The position numbers and the translations under genes were made by a program. A DNA stretch of 64,000 nucleotides from G963675935 sp963823895 (lineage in GTDB: Bacteria > Planctomycetota > Planctomycetia > Pirellulales > Thermoguttaceae). The notes beneath the pieces were generated by a model. It saw nothing but the letters and a program-made list of their open reading frames with translations, had not been told where the DNA came from and made no database searches. The DNA is taken from NCBI GenBank assembly GCA_963823895.1, contig CAWGNG010000017.1:1-64000 (forward strand). The letters are read 5' to 3'. Positions within the stretch are counted from its first letter, which is position 1, and every line of letters begins with the position of its first letter. This document shows, piece by piece, positions 46,305 through 55,534 of this stretch.

Positions 46305-47842
46305 GGTTGTTCTTCCGTCGTCGAAGCCGCCGGGCCCGCTGTGGCCGGCACCCAAATCTTGGCGTTGTTGCGATCCCGCAACCACAGATCGACCTGCTCC
46401 GGCGTCACCATCGTAATGTAATGGTAGTCCTTGAGGTGTTTTTCCTTGGGAACTGCGTCGCTGTATAAACCGAGGACTTTGCCTTCGTCATTCACTACCG
46501 GGTTGCCGTAGGAATTCTCGGGGATTTCGCCATGTACGAGCAACAGCTTCGGGTCGCCCGGCAACTTTTGTCGGGCAGACTCGATGAAACGCACGCTGGC
46601 GTTGGTCATCTGCGGCTCGAATACGTCATCGCTAGTCATCATGGTGTGGTCCTGCGCGAAGCCGAAGCAGTGGACGCGCAATCCCGCTTTAATGGCGCCC
46701 GACTCGCTAGGCGACGCCAGGGTCGCATATTTCGGCAACGTGCCGCGGACGGTCAACAGGCCGATGTTGACGAAAAGCCGCTCGGTCGAATCCGGTTCCT
46801 CGGGCGAGCGCGCGTACGGCTCCAACACGCGAATATCCTGCACATCGAACTTGAGACGGAACTCGACACTGTCGCTGCTCGAGTCGTTAGCCGGCCGCGT
46901 CACCCAGATCTTGTACGATTCCTTGTCGCGCATCTTCACCAGGTCCATCGCATCGAAGGCCGTGGTCAACAGCGTGTCCTTGCCCACGGCTACGCAGGTG
47001 GCGTGGGGCCAGTAGTGATTGGCCTTCTCGGTCGTGATCAAGAAGACCGTCGGGTCGATCTTCGCAACCAGGGCCGCCGCGGGGGTAGGCGAGGGAGGTG
47101 GTCCTCCGGTAGATTCGGGTGATTTGTTGCCGTTTCCCTTAATCTCGGCGGATACTCGCGTTTTGGTGGGGTTGGAGGCCGGTTGAGCGGCGGTAGAGGA
47201 TGGGGTTGCCGTTGTCGGCCCGCCACCGGTCTGGACGTTGACAACGACCGGGGGCGATGGCGGGAGCACTACCTTAACGACCACCAGCGCGAGAATCCCC
47301 ACTGCTAACCCGGCCACCCATTTAACCCATTGATGATCGCTTGCTTTTACCACGCCCATGCCGGTGGTCGCCGGCCGAACCGCCGAAAGATCTGCTGAGG
47401 AAGGAGCGGCGGCCGCCGGGCTCGATTCATGCGGCGCCTCGGGCCCGATCGGCGCGACACTTGCTGCGGCGCCCTTGCCTGAAGTAGGAGGGGCGGCGGT
47501 TGTATTGTCAGGCATCTTGGCCGGCGATGCTTTCGCGACTGCAACAATCGCAAACGAAAACTCCGGCCCCGACGCCGACATGCGAATCACGTCGCCGGAA
47601 CGGACGTGCGTTAGCCCGGTGACCCGCTGCGTTCCGACCCACATCTCTCCGCCGGCGGATCGCACGCACCAACCGCCCTCTTGAAGCTGGAATTTTGCGG
47701 TCCGACCGATTGCGGCCGGGTCGCGCTGCGGATCGAAGCGAACGTCGCAGTTGGGATCGCATCCCGCTTGAAACGTTCGACAATCGAGCACGATCCGCTC
47801 ATTGCGCCGTGCGCCGGAGAGTATGACTATCTCAACCGCCAT
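46301..47842 (-). CDS. FHA-like membrane protein with degenerate trypsin-like domain
   Basis: A 513-residue protein. Residues about 1-105 resemble an FHA domain (RFDPQRDPAAIGRTAKFQL, SGDVIRMSASGPEF). A Pro/Ala-rich linker and one transmembrane segment (about 167-190, WVKWVAGLAVGILALVVVKV) follow. After another Pro/Ser/Thr linker the C-terminal part (about 275-510) has a trypsin/HtrA-like fold, but the expected TAAH active-site His reads LLTTAFDAMD and the GNSGGP Ser motif reads NSYGNPVV. Protease activity is therefore unlikely; it may be a peptide-binding domain outside the membrane. It is coupled to the Hsp70 gene by a 4-base overlap. Confidence 0.65.
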   Translation of the reverse strand: MAVEIVILSGARRNERIVLDCRTFQAGCDPNCDVRFDPQRDPAAIGRTAKFQLQEGGWCVRSAGGEMWVGTQRVTGLTHVRSGDVIRMSASGPEFSFAIVAVAKASPAKMPDNTTAAPPTSGKGAAASVAPIGPEAPHESSPAAAAPSSADLSAVRPATTGMGVVKASDHQWVKWVAGLAVGILALVVVKVVLPPSPPVVVNVQTGGGPTTATPSSTAAQPASNPTKTRVSAEIKGNGNKSPESTGGPPPSPTPAAALVAKIDPTVFLITTEKANHYWPHATCVAVGKDTLLTTAFDAMDLVKMRDKESYKIWVTRPANDSSSDSVEFRLKFDVQDIRVLEPYARSPEEPDSTERLFVNIGLLTVRGTLPKYATLASPSESGAIKAGLRVHCFGFAQDHTMMTSDDVFEPQMTNASVRFIESARQKLPGDPKLLLVHGEIPENSYGNPVVNDEGKVLGLYSDAVPKEKHLKDYHYITMVTPEQVDLWLRDRNNAKIWVPATAGPAASTTEEQP

Positions 47843-47902
47843 GCCCACGGCCTCCAGACATCAAACGTATACGAATTCGCGAGTCGCAGTCCCCGTCCGC
47901 CT

Positions 47903-48992
47903 CTATTGCTTTTCGCCCCCGTTGTCTTGCTGCCCTTTGGCGGCAGGTTGCTCGCGAACAAGTTCGGCGTACATGTCGCGGAGGGTCACAAACAAGAGCG
48001 TGTAAGTTCCGTCCGCGCCGGGCTCGGGCTCGGCGAACTGGAGGCCATGCCGGTGCATGTGCTGCAACAGCAGGAAGAGGCTCTTGCCCTGGAAGCGGAG
48101 ATCGCCGCTAAAAACCTTAGGATCGTTGATGGCGATCGCCCTGTCGGCGTCCGCGAGCAGAGAGCTGATGAAACATTGGGCCTTCCAGTATTCGTCGTAA
48201 TCCCTGTGCTTGACGCGCACTTCGCTCGGATAGGCGGCGTCGAGCGCGGTCTTCAGGCCCTCGATCGCCTCCATCAGCTTGGCTTCGCTCTCCGGGCTTA
48301 TCCCGCGCTTCGCTTGCAGATCCTTGACGATGGCGTCGCGAGCGCGGCCAAACTCGTCGCGGGCGGCGTCGCACTCGTGACCGCGGAGGGCAAGCGGCCA
48401 TTTGCGCGTGCAGCACCACGCCGTCGCCCGCGGAAAACTCCATCCGGTGCCCCTTGCGGCCCCCGTCGGTGAGCCGAATCTGCCGCAACTCTTCGTCGGT
48501 CAGTTCCACGTCGGCGTGCGGCTGAAGCTGACTCTTCGCGTCGCGAACGTATTGCAGCGAGGTCGTCGAGTTGGAAAGCTCCCCCAAAAGCCAGTTCAAA
48601 ACATCAGTCTTGGTGTGGTCGCCGCTAGCCATGACCGATTGGTACTGCTCGGTTACCCACTTCCTGATTCTCTCCTGGTGCTTGGCCTCGACGGCCCATT
48701 TGTCGGGATGCTTCCTGCGCCACTCCTCCTCATAGATGTGCTTGCGATCGTAGTAGGCTTTCACGAAATCGACCGAGTTCTTGATCTCGATGGCGACGGC
48801 CTCGGCGTTGACCCGTCGCGCCTCGGCGACCGACAGGGCCGTGTAGCCGACAGCCGCAATGTAATTCGCCTCGGCATTGATCGAGTCGGAATAGGGCGTT
48901 CTCGCGAACGCCGGCGCCGCGGGCCAGGCTGCCAGCAACAACAGCGTCCCGCATCCTAAACGCAATAATTGAGTGTCATGACAGCTTGGCAT
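47903..48992 (-). pseudogene. Secreted protein of unknown function, one-base frameshift
   Basis: Two frames join into about 360 residues. The first starts with a signal peptide (MPSCHDTQLLRL..., cleavage near PAFA) and a helical body (RRVNAEAVAIEIKNSVDFVKAYYDRKHI). Near 48391-48400 one extra base throws it out of frame. The second frame continues with ALRGHECDAARDEFGRARDAIV, then MEAIEGLKTALDAAYPSEV to the stop at 47903. The gene lies 60 bases before the FHA-like gene on the same strand and is probably in the same operon. No domain was recognised. Confidence 0.6.
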
Positions 48993-49087
48993 GACCGAAC
49001 TCCTATGCCTGCAACTAGTGAAAGCGCCCCGCGCCGTGTCTGCCCGAAAGGGCCTCTTGAGGCCAGCCAGATAAGGTGTATATTAAC

Positions 49088-50647
49088 ATGAGCCGACTCC
49101 TCTTACAAGCGGGGGTTCTTGTGGCTGCCACATTCGACCCGTATCACCGTTGGCTGGGAATTCCGCCCAAGGACCGGCCGCCGAATTGCTATCGACTCCT
49201 GGGAATCGATCTGTTCGAAGCCGACGTGGAGGTGATCCGTGACGCGGCCGAGCAGCGTATGGCCCACGTGCGGACGTACCAGTTGGGGCAGTATTCCGAG
49301 CTTTCTCAGAAGATTCTCAACGAATTGGCCGCCGCCAAAGCGTGTCTGCTCGATCCGCAGAAAAAAGCCGCGTACGATCGGCAGTTGCGGACAGTTTACG
49401 GCATGTCGGACGCGCCGCGAAGCGTCGCCGCCTCGCGGCCGCCGCCCCGCCGGGCCCTGCCAGCGCGACGAAAGACTGTCTTGCCATCGCCGCCTCGCTG
49501 GCTAGTTCCGGCGCTGGCCGCTGGTATTGCGCTTGTCGTAACAGTGGTTGCAGTTGTGCTAGTTTCCACTCAGCAGCAGGGCGACAAAGGGGCGGCCCTT
49601 GCGTCGAAGGCCGAAAAAGTCATCAAGCCGCGTGGGCACGAAAAGCCGACGCCCAAGCCGCCCGACCGAGAGCCCAAGACACCCGAACCGCCGCCGGCGA
49701 AGTCTCCCGTCGCGGTCCCCCCGCGCTCCCCTTCGAGCGAGCCGGACAAACCGTCCGCGGAACCGCCATCCAAACCGATTCCTCCTCCCGTGCCACCTAA
49801 AAAGCCAGTAATGGAGCCAGACGCGCCGAGCGACACCGATGGAAATCCAAAGCAAGAAGAGCCGCAGCCGGAAGGAAACACGACAAATCCAACCGGCATT
49901 GCCGGCAACAAAAAATCTGTGTCAAATCGCCAACCACGAGAATGGCTAGAGTCGCTGCCGCTCACGTTGCCCGACTCGCTGCACGCCGAGATCACGCGGG
50001 AAATGTTCGACTCTCCCAAGAATTGGCTGCCAACGCTCTTTCCGAAAAACGGAAATGCGGAGGAGATCGACGACGAAAGGCGCAAACCCCTCATGTGGGT
50101 CACTCACAACATGGCGGTGCTCAATGGCCCCACGGCGCTCCTTCATCCAAGCGGTCGTCTCTTTGTCCTCGTGACGAATTACTCCAAGGACAAGATCGTT
50201 GGCTGCGTCAAGTTGTGGGACGAACAGGGCAGGCCCATATTCTACTCGCAGTACGACAAGCACGGCCACAGAGACGGTGTCCTTTGTTACTGCCAGGATG
50301 GAGTGCTTTGCCTAATCCAAGAATGCGACAAGGGCAAGCCGCCGCCACGAGATCGGCAATACCTGGTGAAGTGGACGGAGGCCGGCCCCCAAATCCTCCT
50401 GGCTGACAAGCTGATCGGAGGCGACGCCGAGAAGTTTGACGCGGTAGCGGACAAGCTGAAACAGTTTGAAATGCACATGGACCAGAACCAACAGAGGTTC
50501 GTGCGCACTATACATTACTCGGTCTCCGGCCAAGCAATCGCAGTTAAACGCAACCGTGCGATCGGTGTGATTGCCGGACACAGCGCCGCGAAGGCAGCCG
50601 ACATGAGAGGCTGCTGGAGCAGGTCCCTAGGAACTATCGGGCTCTAA
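49088..50647 (+). CDS. J-like-domain membrane protein (no HPD)
   Basis: About 519 residues. The N-terminal part (about 10-100) reads DPYHRWLGIPPKDRPPNCYRLLGI, then NELAAAKACLLDPQKKAAYDRQLR, a planctomycete J-like domain whose helix II/III turn lacks the HPD needed to stimulate DnaK. A transmembrane segment (about 137-162) is followed by a 130-residue Pro-rich linker. The C-terminal domain has Tyr/Gly repeats (YSQYDKHGHRDGVLCYCQDGVL, DKGKPPP) reminiscent of MORN motifs. It is divergent from the Hsp70/FHA operon across an approximately 95-base gap. GTG at 49076 or a GTG at 49121 are other possible starts. Confidence 0.7.
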   Translation: MSRLLLQAGVLVAATFDPYHRWLGIPPKDRPPNCYRLLGIDLFEADVEVIRDAAEQRMAHVRTYQLGQYSELSQKILNELAAAKACLLDPQKKAAYDRQLRTVYGMSDAPRSVAASRPPPRRALPARRKTVLPSPPRWLVPALAAGIALVVTVVAVVLVSTQQQGDKGAALASKAEKVIKPRGHEKPTPKPPDREPKTPEPPPAKSPVAVPPRSPSSEPDKPSAEPPSKPIPPPVPPKKPVMEPDAPSDTDGNPKQEEPQPEGNTTNPTGIAGNKKSVSNRQPREWLESLPLTLPDSLHAEITREMFDSPKNWLPTLFPKNGNAEEIDDERRKPLMWVTHNMAVLNGPTALLHPSGRLFVLVTNYSKDKIVGCVKLWDEQGRPIFYSQYDKHGHRDGVLCYCQDGVLCLIQECDKGKPPPRDRQYLVKWTEAGPQILLADKLIGGDAEKFDAVADKLKQFEMHMDQNQQRFVRTIHYSVSGQAIAVKRNRAIGVIAGHSAAKAADMRGCWSRSLGTIGL

Positions 50648-50704
50648 CGGTTTTCCGCGGGGCGCCTATCGCTCCCGCCTCCCGCCACAGGCGAGAGCCT
50701 AATA

Positions 50705-50808
50705 AGTTTCTGTTGCGGAAGGTGCGGCGACGTAGGGTGGGTCGAGCGGAAGCGAGCCCCACCGTTGGTTTTATCCGGATTCTGGTGGGGCTCGCTTCCG
50801 CTCGACCC
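50705..50808. repeat. Left part of a large palindrome split by the IS4 element
   Basis: AGTTTCTGTTGCGGA (50705-50719) and GTAGGGTGGGTCGAGCGGAA... (from 50732) have their complements to the right of the loop: GGTGGGGCTCGCTTCCGCTC... (50784-50808) and, past the IS, ACCCACCCTAC and TCCGCAACAGAAACT (52293-52307). The intact palindrome is therefore interrupted in its right arm. Confidence 0.8.
50788..50808. repeat. 21-bp direct repeat, left copy flanking the IS4 element
   Basis: GGGCTCGCTTCCGCTCGACC followed by C is repeated exactly at 52257-52277. It fits a target duplication, though 21 bp is longer than IS4-family elements normally make. Confidence 0.75.
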
Positions 50809-52256
50809 CATACGAACCAACTTAAGGGTTTTGGTCTTTCAACAAAACAGGGAAGTCCTTAAACCAGCGGGTGTTACATCCCAACAAGCTGGAAGAAGGA
50901 GCTTCCCCATGCGAATCGTAGCGGAAGTTGCGGCGGCCGTGCAAGCGGTGTTTGGAACATCCATCGACGATTTGGCGCGTGCCACCCGTTGTGTGCAACG
51001 GCAACGCAGGTTCTCCGGCGCGTCGCTGGCAAGAACCCTCGTGCTGACGGTCCTGATGCGGCCCGCCGCCAAGAACCGCGATTTTCAGGCAATGGCCGCC
51101 AAAGCGGGAGTTCACGTGACCGAGGAGGCCATTGACCATCGCTTCAGCGACGAACTGGTGTCGTTTCTCGAAGCAGTCCTTCAACAAGCCGTCTCTCAAG
51201 CATTGGCCGGACAAGCTTCGACTGCGGCTCTGCTGCAAAAGTTTTCGGACGTTCGCATCGGCGACAGCACCACCTTGACGCTGCCGGACGAATTCGCCGA
51301 GCGATTCCCAAGTTGCGGCGGCTCGGAAAACGCTGCCCTGGCGGCCATGAAAATCCAAGTCTTGTGGAGCCTGCTGAGGGGCCAACTCCTCGGATGGCAG
51401 ATCACCTCCGGCCGCGCCAGCGACGCCAAGAGCGAAATCGCGGAAGCTCTGCCTCCCGCCGGCTCGTTGTCCGTATTCGACCTGGGCTATTTTTCGTTGG
51501 AACGGTTTCGTCGGGCGGGCGAAGCGGACGCCTATTGGATTTCGCGTTTGCAGCACGGCACAAAAGTTTTCGACGCGGCGGGAAAAAGCCTTGATTTGCC
51601 GGCCTTTTTGCGGGAGCACGGCGGAAACGGCTTGCTGGACATTGCGATCTTGTTGGGCGAGAAGGATCGGATTGCCTGCCGATTGATTGCGGTGCGCGTG
51701 CCGGAGGAAGTGGCCGCGCGGCGGCGTCAACGAGTCCGCGAGAATGCCCGCGACCACGGCCGAGAGCCGTCGCAAGAATACCTGGAACTTCAAGGATGGA
51801 CGATCTTTGTCATGAACTGCGGCGAGGAGTTGCTGACGTGGAAGGAAGTGGTGGTATTGTATCGTGCCCGCTGGCAAATCGAACTGTTGTTCAAGCTGTG
51901 GAAGTCGCACAATCACGTGGCGGAGTTGGAAGCGGGCGCCTCGCCGCAACGTCAACTGGCAGTGCTGTATGCAAAACTGATTGGAGTGGTCGTACAACAT
52001 TGGATTCTCTTGAGCGCGGCGTGGCATGATGTTCGGCGTAGCTTGCGCAAGGCCGCCGCCATCGTCCGCGATTGGATCGTTCTCTTGCTCGCCGTCTTGG
52101 ACGATGACGAACGTCTGCGTGATCTTCTCGGTCAATTGGCAGCCGCCGTTGCCAAAACCGCCCGCATCACTCGCCGCAGAAAACGCCCCAGTTTGTTCCA
52201 ACTCCTTGAAAATCCTGAACTTCTGGACTACACGGCCGCTTAAGTTGGTTCGTATG
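50809..52256 (+). mobile_element. IS4-family insertion sequence, intact, 1,448 bp
   Basis: Ends are an 18-bp perfect inverted repeat: CATACGAACCAACTTAAG (50809-50826) and CTTAAGTTGGTTCGTATG (52239-52256). It carries one complete transposase gene. It is flanked by 21-bp direct repeats and sits in the right arm of a palindromic element. Confidence 0.9.
50909..52243 (+). CDS. IS4-family transposase
   Basis: A 444-residue DDE transposase. The first Asp is in VRIGDSTTLTLPDEF, the second in SVFDLGYFSLERF, and YRARWQIELLFKLWK provides the Y-(2)-R-(3)-E-(6)-K signature of the IS4 family, with the third acidic residue. There are no stops or frameshifts, so it may be active. The ATG at 50909 is preferred over an upstream frame that runs into the inverted repeat. 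The stop lies inside the right inverted repeat. Confidence 0.92.
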   Translation: MRIVAEVAAAVQAVFGTSIDDLARATRCVQRQRRFSGASLARTLVLTVLMRPAAKNRDFQAMAAKAGVHVTEEAIDHRFSDELVSFLEAVLQQAVSQALAGQASTAALLQKFSDVRIGDSTTLTLPDEFAERFPSCGGSENAALAAMKIQVLWSLLRGQLLGWQITSGRASDAKSEIAEALPPAGSLSVFDLGYFSLERFRRAGEADAYWISRLQHGTKVFDAAGKSLDLPAFLREHGGNGLLDIAILLGEKDRIACRLIAVRVPEEVAARRRQRVRENARDHGREPSQEYLELQGWTIFVMNCGEELLTWKEVVVLYRARWQIELLFKLWKSHNHVAELEAGASPQRQLAVLYAKLIGVVVQHWILLSAAWHDVRRSLRKAAAIVRDWIVLLLAVLDDDERLRDLLGQLAAAVAKTARITRRRKRPSLFQLLENPELLDYTAA

Positions 52257-52307
52257 GGGCTCGCTTCCGCTCGACCCACCCTACATTCGTTTTCCGCAAC
52301 AGAAACT
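52257..52307. repeat. Right part of the palindrome after the IS4 element
   Basis: Second copy of the 21-bp repeat (52257-52277), then ACCCTAC, and TCCGCAACAGAAACT (52293-52307), which is the complement of 50705-50719. Confidence 0.8.
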
Positions 52308-52425
52308 AAACAGATTTCCCATGTTGACCACAGACAATTACGGCGCTCTCCACGCCGTGCCGAGGCGGGGCACCCGTCCAGGTGTCGGCCCTCTCAGCGA
52401 CGGCCCGCCAGAGAGGTTCGGCGGC

Positions 52426-53490
52426 TCACTGGATCTTCTTGGCGTCGACCGGCAGCTCGTCTTTGCGGTTGCCCAGCCGGCGATTGGTCTCAAGATCGAT
52501 CGAGTAGCTGAGGAAAGCAACCGACCCGTCGCAGAAGGCCATGCCGAATCCACTGGGATGTGCGCTGCCAAAATTGATGCACGGGTCGAAACCGGGGGTG
52601 TCTTGCGCCGGCTGGCACTCCGGCGGCGCGGGGCTCGGCGGGCTAGTGATAACCCCGACAATCCGAACGTTGTCCGCCGTCCATCCAACGTCCCATGCCT
52701 GATTGTCGCCCAGACTTACGCCACTGGCATAGTAGTCTGGATCAAGGTTCTTCTCCCCCACCATGTATGTATTGCTAGTGCCGTCAAGAATGTTAGCTAG
52801 AGTCACCATCACGTGAAGCCCCACCACGCCGTTGACGCTATTGCCCGGATAGGCGGCCCAATTGCTAAGCGGCATGCCGTCACCAGCGGCGAGCGAGGGG
52901 GGACTCTCAGCGATGACGTAGTACGGCAGCGACGAACACTCTCCGGCATTGCCAGCGTAGTCGGAGCGGCCGACCACGGTAGGCTGGGAAGACAGATTGA
53001 CGATCGCGTTAAGGCCGGCAGACGTGATGAATGGGTACGCCATCACCGGGCGGCGCGTGGGACAGATGTAGGTTGCCACCGGTGTTTGCACACGCTCAAG
53101 GAACGCCGGTCGAGACGTGCTGCCAGCCATCCCCTCGTCGATGCCCAAATCATGCAGCGGCCCCTGTTCGAGGTACGGGAGGATGTTGTAGTCCCAGCCA
53201 CCGGGCTGTTTCAGGTCGAAGCCACGATTGGGCTCGCCCGCCCAACAGTACCCCCACCCCCCCACAGGCAGGAACTTCTGCATTTCCTCGTGCTGAAGCC
53301 AAGCCAGAGCGATTTGCTTTAGATTGTTCCTGCACTGAACCTGCCGGGCGGCCTCGCGCGCGGTCTGCACCGCCGGCAGCAACAGCGAAACCAAAATGCC
53401 GATGATCGTGATGACCACCAGCAACTCGACCAATGTGAAGGCTTTCCGTCCCCGAATTCGGATCGCCAACGGATGCGTACCCCCGCACAT
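52426..53490 (-). CDS. DUF1559 pilin-like protein
   Basis: A 354-residue planctomycete-type protein. The prepilin N-terminus RGRKAFTLVELLVVITIIGI (a cleavage site before the Phe) leads into a hydrophobic helix, then ARQVQCRNNLKQIALAWLQHE. The DUF1559 body follows, with CPTRRPVMAYP, SDYAGNAGEC, DGTSNTYMVGEKNLDPDYY and the closing FGSAHPSGFGMAFCDGSVAFLSY. These proteins are abundant in planctomycetes and believed to be secreted or pilus-like; function is unproven. The start at 53490 is the first ATG giving a short prepilin leader. Confidence 0.88.
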   Translation of the reverse strand: MCGGTHPLAIRIRGRKAFTLVELLVVITIIGILVSLLLPAVQTAREAARQVQCRNNLKQIALAWLQHEEMQKFLPVGGWGYCWAGEPNRGFDLKQPGGWDYNILPYLEQGPLHDLGIDEGMAGSTSRPAFLERVQTPVATYICPTRRPVMAYPFITSAGLNAIVNLSSQPTVVGRSDYAGNAGECSSLPYYVIAESPPSLAAGDGMPLSNWAAYPGNSVNGVVGLHVMVTLANILDGTSNTYMVGEKNLDPDYYASGVSLGDNQAWDVGWTADNVRIVGVITSPPSPAPPECQPAQDTPGFDPCINFGSAHPSGFGMAFCDGSVAFLSYSIDLETNRRLGNRKDELPVDAKKIQ

Positions 53491-53750
53491 GGCCCACCCC
53501 CGCCCCAGCAATCGTCGACACAAAGGAGAAGAGCCCCCGAGCCGCAGAAACGGCAAGGAATCCCCGTTTTTTTCCTTGCACCCAGTCCCCGAACCGGATA
53601 TGGCGGCCCCTTCAGTCCCAGCCGAAAGGCCAATCGCAAACGAAGGGGCGTCAAGGCAGGTTCATTCTAGCACGGAGACGAGCAAAAGTAGATATGTTCA
53701 AATGGTCAGCAATCGGTTTTCTTGCAACCAGCTTCCAACGTACCGGTAGG

Positions 53751-54544
53751 TCAGCAGCGACATTTTCGCAAGACGAACACCGTATCGGCCCGATCGTCGT
53801 TCAGTTCCAGGGGATTGTCGATTTCGTACCAGAAGTCGTAGACGTCGCAGACTCCAACGATGGCACACTCGCCAGGAGCCGGCGGAATTGAGCGGTCGTA
53901 TACATGCGGAATGTGAACTCGTCGCGCAGTCGCACCTCTTTCGCCCTGGTCCGCGCCAACAGGCTCAACCGCAGCCGCTCGATCCGCCGGCGACGGTCGG
54001 TCGCAAGCACCCGCAGAGTAACGGTCACTTGCGTCCCTCCCTGCCGCTCAGTCCAGCGTTCGATATCCTCCTCCGAGGCGTCCATCGGCAACAGGTGAAA
54101 GCCGAGGATGTAGATTCCCCCCGGTCGAAGGCTTTGGGCGATGCATTTGAGATGCCGCCGGGCCGACTGTTCGCTCAACAGGTGGCGAAACGTATTGACG
54201 GTACAGAAGGCGGCGTCCACCGGTCGGGAAAGGCGGAAATCGGCCATGTCGGCCTCGAACACGTCGGCTCGCAACCCCCGCCGGGCCAAACGACGCCGCA
54301 GATAATCCAATGAAGGGCGATTAAGGTCAAAACCGGTCACCCGGTATCCCCGGCCGGCCATTTCGACCACGAGGCGACCCGAGCCGCAGCCCGGTTCCAA
54401 CAGCCGTTTCGCCGCAAAACCGCAATACTTGCGGCATGCCGCCTCAATGAAATCGGCCTCCAACGGCGTCTCCGAACGGAAGGCGATGTTGCACAGTCGC
54501 GGATGGTCATACCAGCAAGTGTGCAGCGGCCGTCGATTTGCCAT
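53751..54544 (-). pseudogene. SAM-dependent methyltransferase, one-base frameshift near the end
   Basis: A class I methyltransferase: RLLEPGCGSGRLVVEMAGRGYRVTGFDLN is the SAM-binding motif I region, and ADMADFRLSRPVDAAFCTVNTFRHL and LRPGGIYILGFHLLPM complete the fold. After RRLLASVPSLE near 53851-53856 the frame should shift: the other frame reads VCDVYDFWYEIDNPLELN, then DDRADTVFVLRKCR and stops at 53751. Adding one G there gives a natural C-terminus for the family. Likely a missing base or a recent mutation. The substrate is unknown. Confidence 0.75.
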
Positions 54545-54692
54545 TTTGCCTCATCAACCGAGGGTATGATTGGACTTGCAGCGGTCCGTGGTTATGATAC
54601 AGTCTAACGAAGTGGCCATCGATTGCACCAGAAATCGCGAAGGCTGCGTTGCAGTTGATCACTTGTTGCAAATCGTTGGTCGATACAGATTC

Positions 54693-54732
<40 letters not shown>

Positions 54733-54818
54733 GCAACGCGGCCGACACTGTACACTCCCACAAAAACTCGGAAGATAGCTTGTTTTCAAGGCTATTTTTC
54801 ACTTTTGCCGCTTAGGCT

Positions 54819-54833
54819 TGTACACTGTACAAA
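54819..54833. promoter_or_regulatory. TTGTACACTGTACAA palindrome at the island edge
   Basis: A 7-1-7 perfect inverted repeat. A related GACACTGTACAC lies at 54744-54755. It could be an operator or recombinase site; no protein can be assigned. Confidence 0.45.
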
Positions 54834-54848
54834 AGGGTAGAAAAGGGT

Positions 54849-54878
54849 GGTGTCAGGTGTCATTGACACCCGTTTTTT
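54849..54878 (+). terminator. Candidate rho-independent terminator
   Basis: GGTGTCA (54849-54855) and TGACACC (54864-54870) pair over an 8-base loop, followed by CGTTTTTT. There is no obvious gene directly upstream on this strand except the tRNA half. Confidence 0.5.
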
Positions 54879-55040
54879 CCCCTTGTGGAGTAATTGCCAG
54901 AATCCGGCCTGAGAAGGAGCGAGCCGGCCGCGGGAGCATCACGGATCCTACTCCATTGCACGCTGCCCACGCGGGGCTATGATATCCGAAACCGGCTTCG
55001 CCCTTGCCCGCTGGCGCCCCCGGATGGCCTGGGAGTCGTC

Positions 55041-55472
55041 TTACCCCGTTCCGACGCAAACGGCGCTCGTTTCCGGCGCACCAGTGATGGACTTAAAGCC
55101 ATACTTGGCACTCAACAGCCGCAAACGCTCGCGTTCTGCTTCCGATGCTACCCGCCGCCGCTTCGGTCGCATGATCTCGGCCACGGCGTCGAACTGGTCA
55201 ATATGGAACAAGATGTTCGCCCCGTCGTTGCCGTCCTGGTGAACGATTACCCCGGGCAGCGCCTTCAGCTTCCGAACGGTCGGGCCCGGCTTGTTCGTCG
55301 ATGCCGCCAGCATGTCACCACCGTGTGGGTAAATATGCCCCATGTCGCACGGGATTATCTGCAACCACGGGTCGTCTGTCCGGGCATTTGGCCCGTACTG
55401 CGCGTAGTACGATTCTTCGTACCGAACCCTGAACCGCTTGCCGAAGAGCCCCTTGAGATTTACACATTCCAT
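55041..55472 (-). CDS. Hypothetical island protein
   Basis: A 143-residue protein starting MECVNLKGLFGKRFRVRYEESYYAQYG. It has WLQIIPCDMGHIYPHGGDML, a charged segment IMRPKRRRVASEAERERLR and ends SAVCVGTG. No family was recognised. The start at 55472 has upstream GGGGAGA as a plausible ribosome-binding site. It is the first gene in the island. Confidence 0.55.
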   Translation of the reverse strand: MECVNLKGLFGKRFRVRYEESYYAQYGPNARTDDPWLQIIPCDMGHIYPHGGDMLAASTNKPGPTVRKLKALPGVIVHQDGNDGANILFHIDQFDAVAEIMRPKRRRVASEAERERLRLLSAKYGFKSITGAPETSAVCVGTG

Positions 55473-55534
55473 AGAACAATCTCCCCTGCTTGGATGTTGT
55501 CGGCCGCCGCAATCGCGCAAGCCGACCGGCTCGG

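Noticed and set aside
46301..47842. Active HtrA-like serine protease
   Set aside because: The positions of the catalytic His and Ser are replaced (TTAFDAMD and NSYGNPVV).
54733..54800. Intact tRNA-Arg
   Set aside because: The 3' side of the anticodon stem, the T arm and the acceptor 3' strand do not follow, so only half a gene is present.
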